NCBI GenBank assembly: GCA_029260155.1
Contig: JAJDDU010000476.1
Span: 1 to 6,223, forward strand
DNA: 6,223 nt
Direction: 5' to 3'
Source of the DNA: Phycisphaerae bacterium
Lineage (GTDB): Bacteria; Planctomycetota; Phycisphaerae; UBA1845
Program-made: the position numbers and the translations under genes
Shown: positions 6,111-6,223 of the stretch, in pieces
How the letters are laid out: the number at the start of each line of letters is the position of its first letter
Numbering within the stretch: the stretch's first letter is position 1
The notes under the pieces: generated by a model
Told to the model about the DNA's origin: nothing
The model's database searches: none
Seen by the model: the letters and a program-made list of their open reading frames with translations, nothing else

Positions 6111-6223
6111 GGCGTGGCGCCGCGGCGGGATGATCACCGTCGGAGGTGCTGCATGACTGATCGAGCGAGACATTGGCGAGGCGTGGTGGCCTCGTGGGAG
6201 ACGAGCGGGCTAAGCCAGGCGGA
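6084..6223 (+). mobile_element. Left end of a probable IS66-family insertion sequence
   Basis: hsdR homology stops after codon ATC at 6081-6083, and GTGAGCGTTCGACGAAGC begins at 6084. IS66-family terminal repeats characteristically begin GTAAGCG or close variants, so GTGAGCG fits. Sixty-nine bp further on, a tnpA-like gene starts with a strong RBS, the usual IS66 spacing and order. The element runs off the window, so the right inverted repeat and the 8-bp target duplication cannot be seen. Confidence 0.6.
6153..6223 (+). CDS. tnpA: IS66-family accessory protein TnpA, N-terminus only
   Basis: Only the first 23 residues are in the window: MTDRARHWRGVVA followed by SWETSGLSQA. The pattern HW..VV..W..SGLSQA closely resembles the N-terminus of IS66 accessory protein TnpA (a small HTH-like protein encoded ahead of TnpB and the TnpC transposase). 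The ATG at 6153 follows GGAGG (6142-6146) with a 6-nt gap, an excellent ribosome binding site. The gene continues past the window edge. With so few residues, another small IS accessory HTH protein remains possible. Confidence 0.65.
   Translation, partial: MTDRARHWRGVVASWETSGLSQA

Noticed and set aside
5187..6173. 328-aa minus-strand reading frame
   Set aside because: It is antisense to the hsdR fragment, which has unmistakable HsdR motifs on the plus strand, and it crosses the 5350 breakpoint and the IS end without any family resemblance.
1..6223. CRISPR array
   Set aside because: No set of regularly spaced 20-40 bp repeats is present; the direct repeats found are 7-9 bp at one helical turn.

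Overview
This is GC-rich bacterial DNA that reads as an accessory or mobile-element region, not core chromosome. It carries a type IV (AbiE) toxin-antitoxin operon, a 3' tRNA-Asn fragment of the kind tyrosine recombinases leave at attachment sites, a small excisionase-like HTH protein, an archaeo-eukaryotic-type primase, a conjugation/HerA-type ATPase, a broken type I restriction gene and the start of an IS66-family insertion sequence. The taxon cannot be fixed from the sequence. This mix of families and the non-ATG starts would fit Planctomycetota or another high-GC environmental lineage, but that is a low-confidence guess.

Layout. Bases 1-140 show nothing I can support. 141-1638 (minus) is the bicistronic AbiE operon, antitoxin first and toxin 7 nt later. 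It is preceded by a near-consensus promoter (TGGACA, 17 bp, CATAAT) with a perfect 8-3-8 palindrome over the predicted transcription start, as expected of AbiEi autoregulation. 1694-2204 has no convincing gene. It holds the 3' part of tRNA-Asn (about 2051-2092), flanked on both sides by short direct repeats spaced about one helical turn apart, which resembles a recombinase attachment region.

2205-5352 (minus) is a block of four co-oriented genes: a 5'-truncated DNA-translocating ATPase, an unrecognised 205-aa protein, a TOTE/AEP-type primase with a four-cysteine C-terminus, and the HTH protein. Some spacings are tight (17-bp overlap, 7-nt gap). The block looks like a replication/transfer module of an integrative or plasmid-like element. 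At about 5350 it meets, head to head, a 5'-truncated hsdR fragment on the plus strand, so both genes lost their beginnings at the same point (a rearrangement breakpoint or an assembly join). hsdR then stops matching its family at 6083/6084, where an IS66-type left end and a tnpA start with a strong ribosome binding site begin.

In short, an AbiE cargo operon sits beside a tRNA-derived att remnant, next to a mobile-element replication/transfer module, which abuts an IS-disrupted restriction gene. No integrase, relaxase or intact restriction system is visible in the window.
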